NCBI RefSeq assembly: GCF_035013185.1
Contig: NZ_JAYGJO010000014.1
Location: 62,001-126,000 of the forward strand
From: Acerihabitans sp035013185
GTDB taxonomy: Bacteria; Pseudomonadota; Gammaproteobacteria; Enterobacterales; Enterobacteriaceae
Direction of reading: 5' to 3'
Length of the DNA stretch: 64,000 bases
The notes below the pieces were generated by a model. That model had not been told where the DNA came from. It worked only from the letters and a program-made list of their open reading frames with translations, and did no database searches. Below, one piece after another: positions 63,094 through 64,000 of the stretch. How positions within the stretch are numbered: position 1 is the first letter of the stretch; every line of letters begins with the position of its first letter. A program made the position numbers and the translations under genes.

Positions 63094-63221
63094 AAAGACA
63101 TCTCACTGTCATGTCATATAATAAGCACGTGAGCCAGTATAACTGCCATATTGTATCTTAACCCCGTTAATCGGATTCCGTTGATACTCGGTAAAGATTA
63201 ACGCTGCCCCTAAGGTGACAT

Positions 63222-64000
63222 TTATATTTGATTACGATTAGCAAAATGAGTGAGGATCTTCACCACTTCAGGCTGAATTTCGCCCAGTTTAATATATTGC
63301 AACTGATAACATAATTCTTTCAACACCGGTTTTTGTTTAGGTTGCGGTAATAACGACAACTGTTCAAGCAGAACAACCAACGCAGGAATAATTCGCTCAA
63401 GGGGCAGATGATAAATTTCCAGGCTCAATTGATCCAGCAAATACTCCCGCGCCTCGGGGCTCTGAAAACGGCTTTGTTCCAAAAGCCGAATCATGATCTT
63501 ATCGCGGGTAGCCAAAGGGATCAGCTTAATCACATAAAGAACATTCCTGGTGATATTTTCCTGAATATCTTGGCATACATTATCCCCCACATCCAACAGG
63601 CTAGAGCAAACCGGCACCAGCCTAGCGTCAGGCAATTTATCAATATGGACATTCTGAATAAACTCATACATCATCACATTACGTGATTCAATATTTTTCA
63701 AACTCTCCGCATCCAGCAACATCAGCAAAATCTCGCTTTGCACTGCACCCGAGGCATACTTGATTCTATCAACGATACTGCGTAATACGTTCTCCCGCGC
63801 ACAGTGACTTAACTCGTGACCGGCATCAATCAACACCCGACAGGCGGCCGGTAAGTCATCATTGGACAGCGTTTCCAGGCAATATTGCGCCACTACCGGC
63901 CATCCCTTACCTTGCCACCTCGGTGGCCAGGTACTAACAATACTGACCATATTCGAAAAATGTTCATGGGCTTCCTGCTCATTACGCGCGCTGAAGGACT
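63222..64000 (-). CDS. Unknown helical-repeat protein, 5' end beyond the window
   Basis: The frame is open from the right edge of the window (codons read SFSARNEQEAHEHFSN before the first ATG at 63950) to a stop at 63222, so the gene is cut by the window and 63950 is probably not the true start. The visible 259 residues are alpha-helical with Leu-rich segments spaced about 35-45 residues apart (VLRSIVDRIKYASGAVQSEI, LVPVCSSLLDVG, LLDQLSLEIYHLPLERII, ALVVLLEQLSLLPQPKQK), compatible with a solenoid fold. No family recognised. Same strand as and 128 bases upstream of the 62065 gene. Confidence 0.6.
   Translation of the reverse strand, partial: SFSARNEQEAHEHFSNMVSIVSTWPPRWQGKGWPVVAQYCLETLSNDDLPAACRVLIDAGHELSHCARENVLRSIVDRIKYASGAVQSEILLMLLDAESLKNIESRNVMMYEFIQNVHIDKLPDARLVPVCSSLLDVGDNVCQDIQENITRNVLYVIKLIPLATRDKIMIRLLEQSRFQSPEAREYLLDQLSLEIYHLPLERIIPALVVLLEQLSLLPQPKQKPVLKELCYQLQYIKLGEIQPEVVKILTHFANRNQI

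Noticed and set aside
23459..64000. HrpL (GGAAC-N16-CCAC) or sigma-28 promoters before the unknown genes and the chemoreceptor
   Set aside because: I looked upstream of each and found no convincing match, so no such regulation is claimed.

Overview
The window reads as chromosomal DNA of an Enterobacterales bacterium. Support: a histidine operon in the enterobacterial order hisLGDCBHAFI with sbcB and yeeZ upstream, adjacent tmaR(yeeX)-yeeA, a glucitol PTS operon (srlAEBD-srlM-srlR), kdpFABCD, glpABC, an OmpC/OmpF porin and a Rob-like regulator. Proteins are closest in my recollection to E. coli and relatives. Several orphan genes with eukaryote-style interaction motifs suggest a host-associated (perhaps arthropod-associated, Sodalis-like) member, but species cannot be fixed from sequence alone.

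Layout. 1-1.2 kb: 3' end of fucO, then a lone pxpA. 1.4-5.5 kb: srl operon (minus strand). 5.5-8.6 kb: a cytoplasmic-looking subtilisin-family protease and, downstream of it, a decayed tandem duplicate of its 5' end. 8.9-11.5 kb: a sugar-binding protein and a chemoreceptor in one unit. 11.8-19 kb: kdpFABCD without kdpE. 19.3-23.4 kb: glpABC (plus strand). 23.5-24.2 kb: an unknown protein with three SH2-ligand-like tyrosine motifs. 24.4-28.4 kb: Rob-like regulator, porin, fabV. 28.4-30.6 kb: a broken mazEF remnant and a PAS-GGDEF-EAL protein. 30.7-39.4 kb: a seven-gene minus-strand catabolic operon (ABC importer, SorC regulator, GlpD-like dehydrogenase, class I aldolase, FGGY kinase). 40-43.2 kb: purine permease with PurR-like box, an AlkA-family glycosylase, an L-lactate/2-hydroxyacid dehydrogenase. 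43.2-44.3 kb: nearly empty AT-rich stretch. 44.3-48.2 kb: tmaR, yeeA, btsT/cstA-type transporter. 48.6-49.8 kb: two unknown small genes. 50.1-60 kb: sbcB, yeeZ, his operon with leader peptide and attenuator. 60.3-64 kb: four unknown minus-strand genes, one with 11-residue repeats, one with a 9-bp variable repeat and a proline-rich motif, two long helical proteins, the last cut by the window edge.

How the parts fit. Most of the window is carbon uptake and use: glucitol, anaerobic glycerol-3-phosphate oxidation, an unidentified polyol or sugar, pyruvate/peptide-type carbon, purines. The 31-39 kb operon is a coherent import, phosphorylation, quinone-linked oxidation and aldol-cleavage route for an unknown substrate. 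The genes at 23.5, 48.6, 49.4 and 60.3-64 kb have no recognisable enzymatic domain, sit alone or in small same-strand groups between conserved loci, and are the best candidates for secreted host-interaction proteins. No transposase, tRNA, rRNA, phage gene or CRISPR array was seen.
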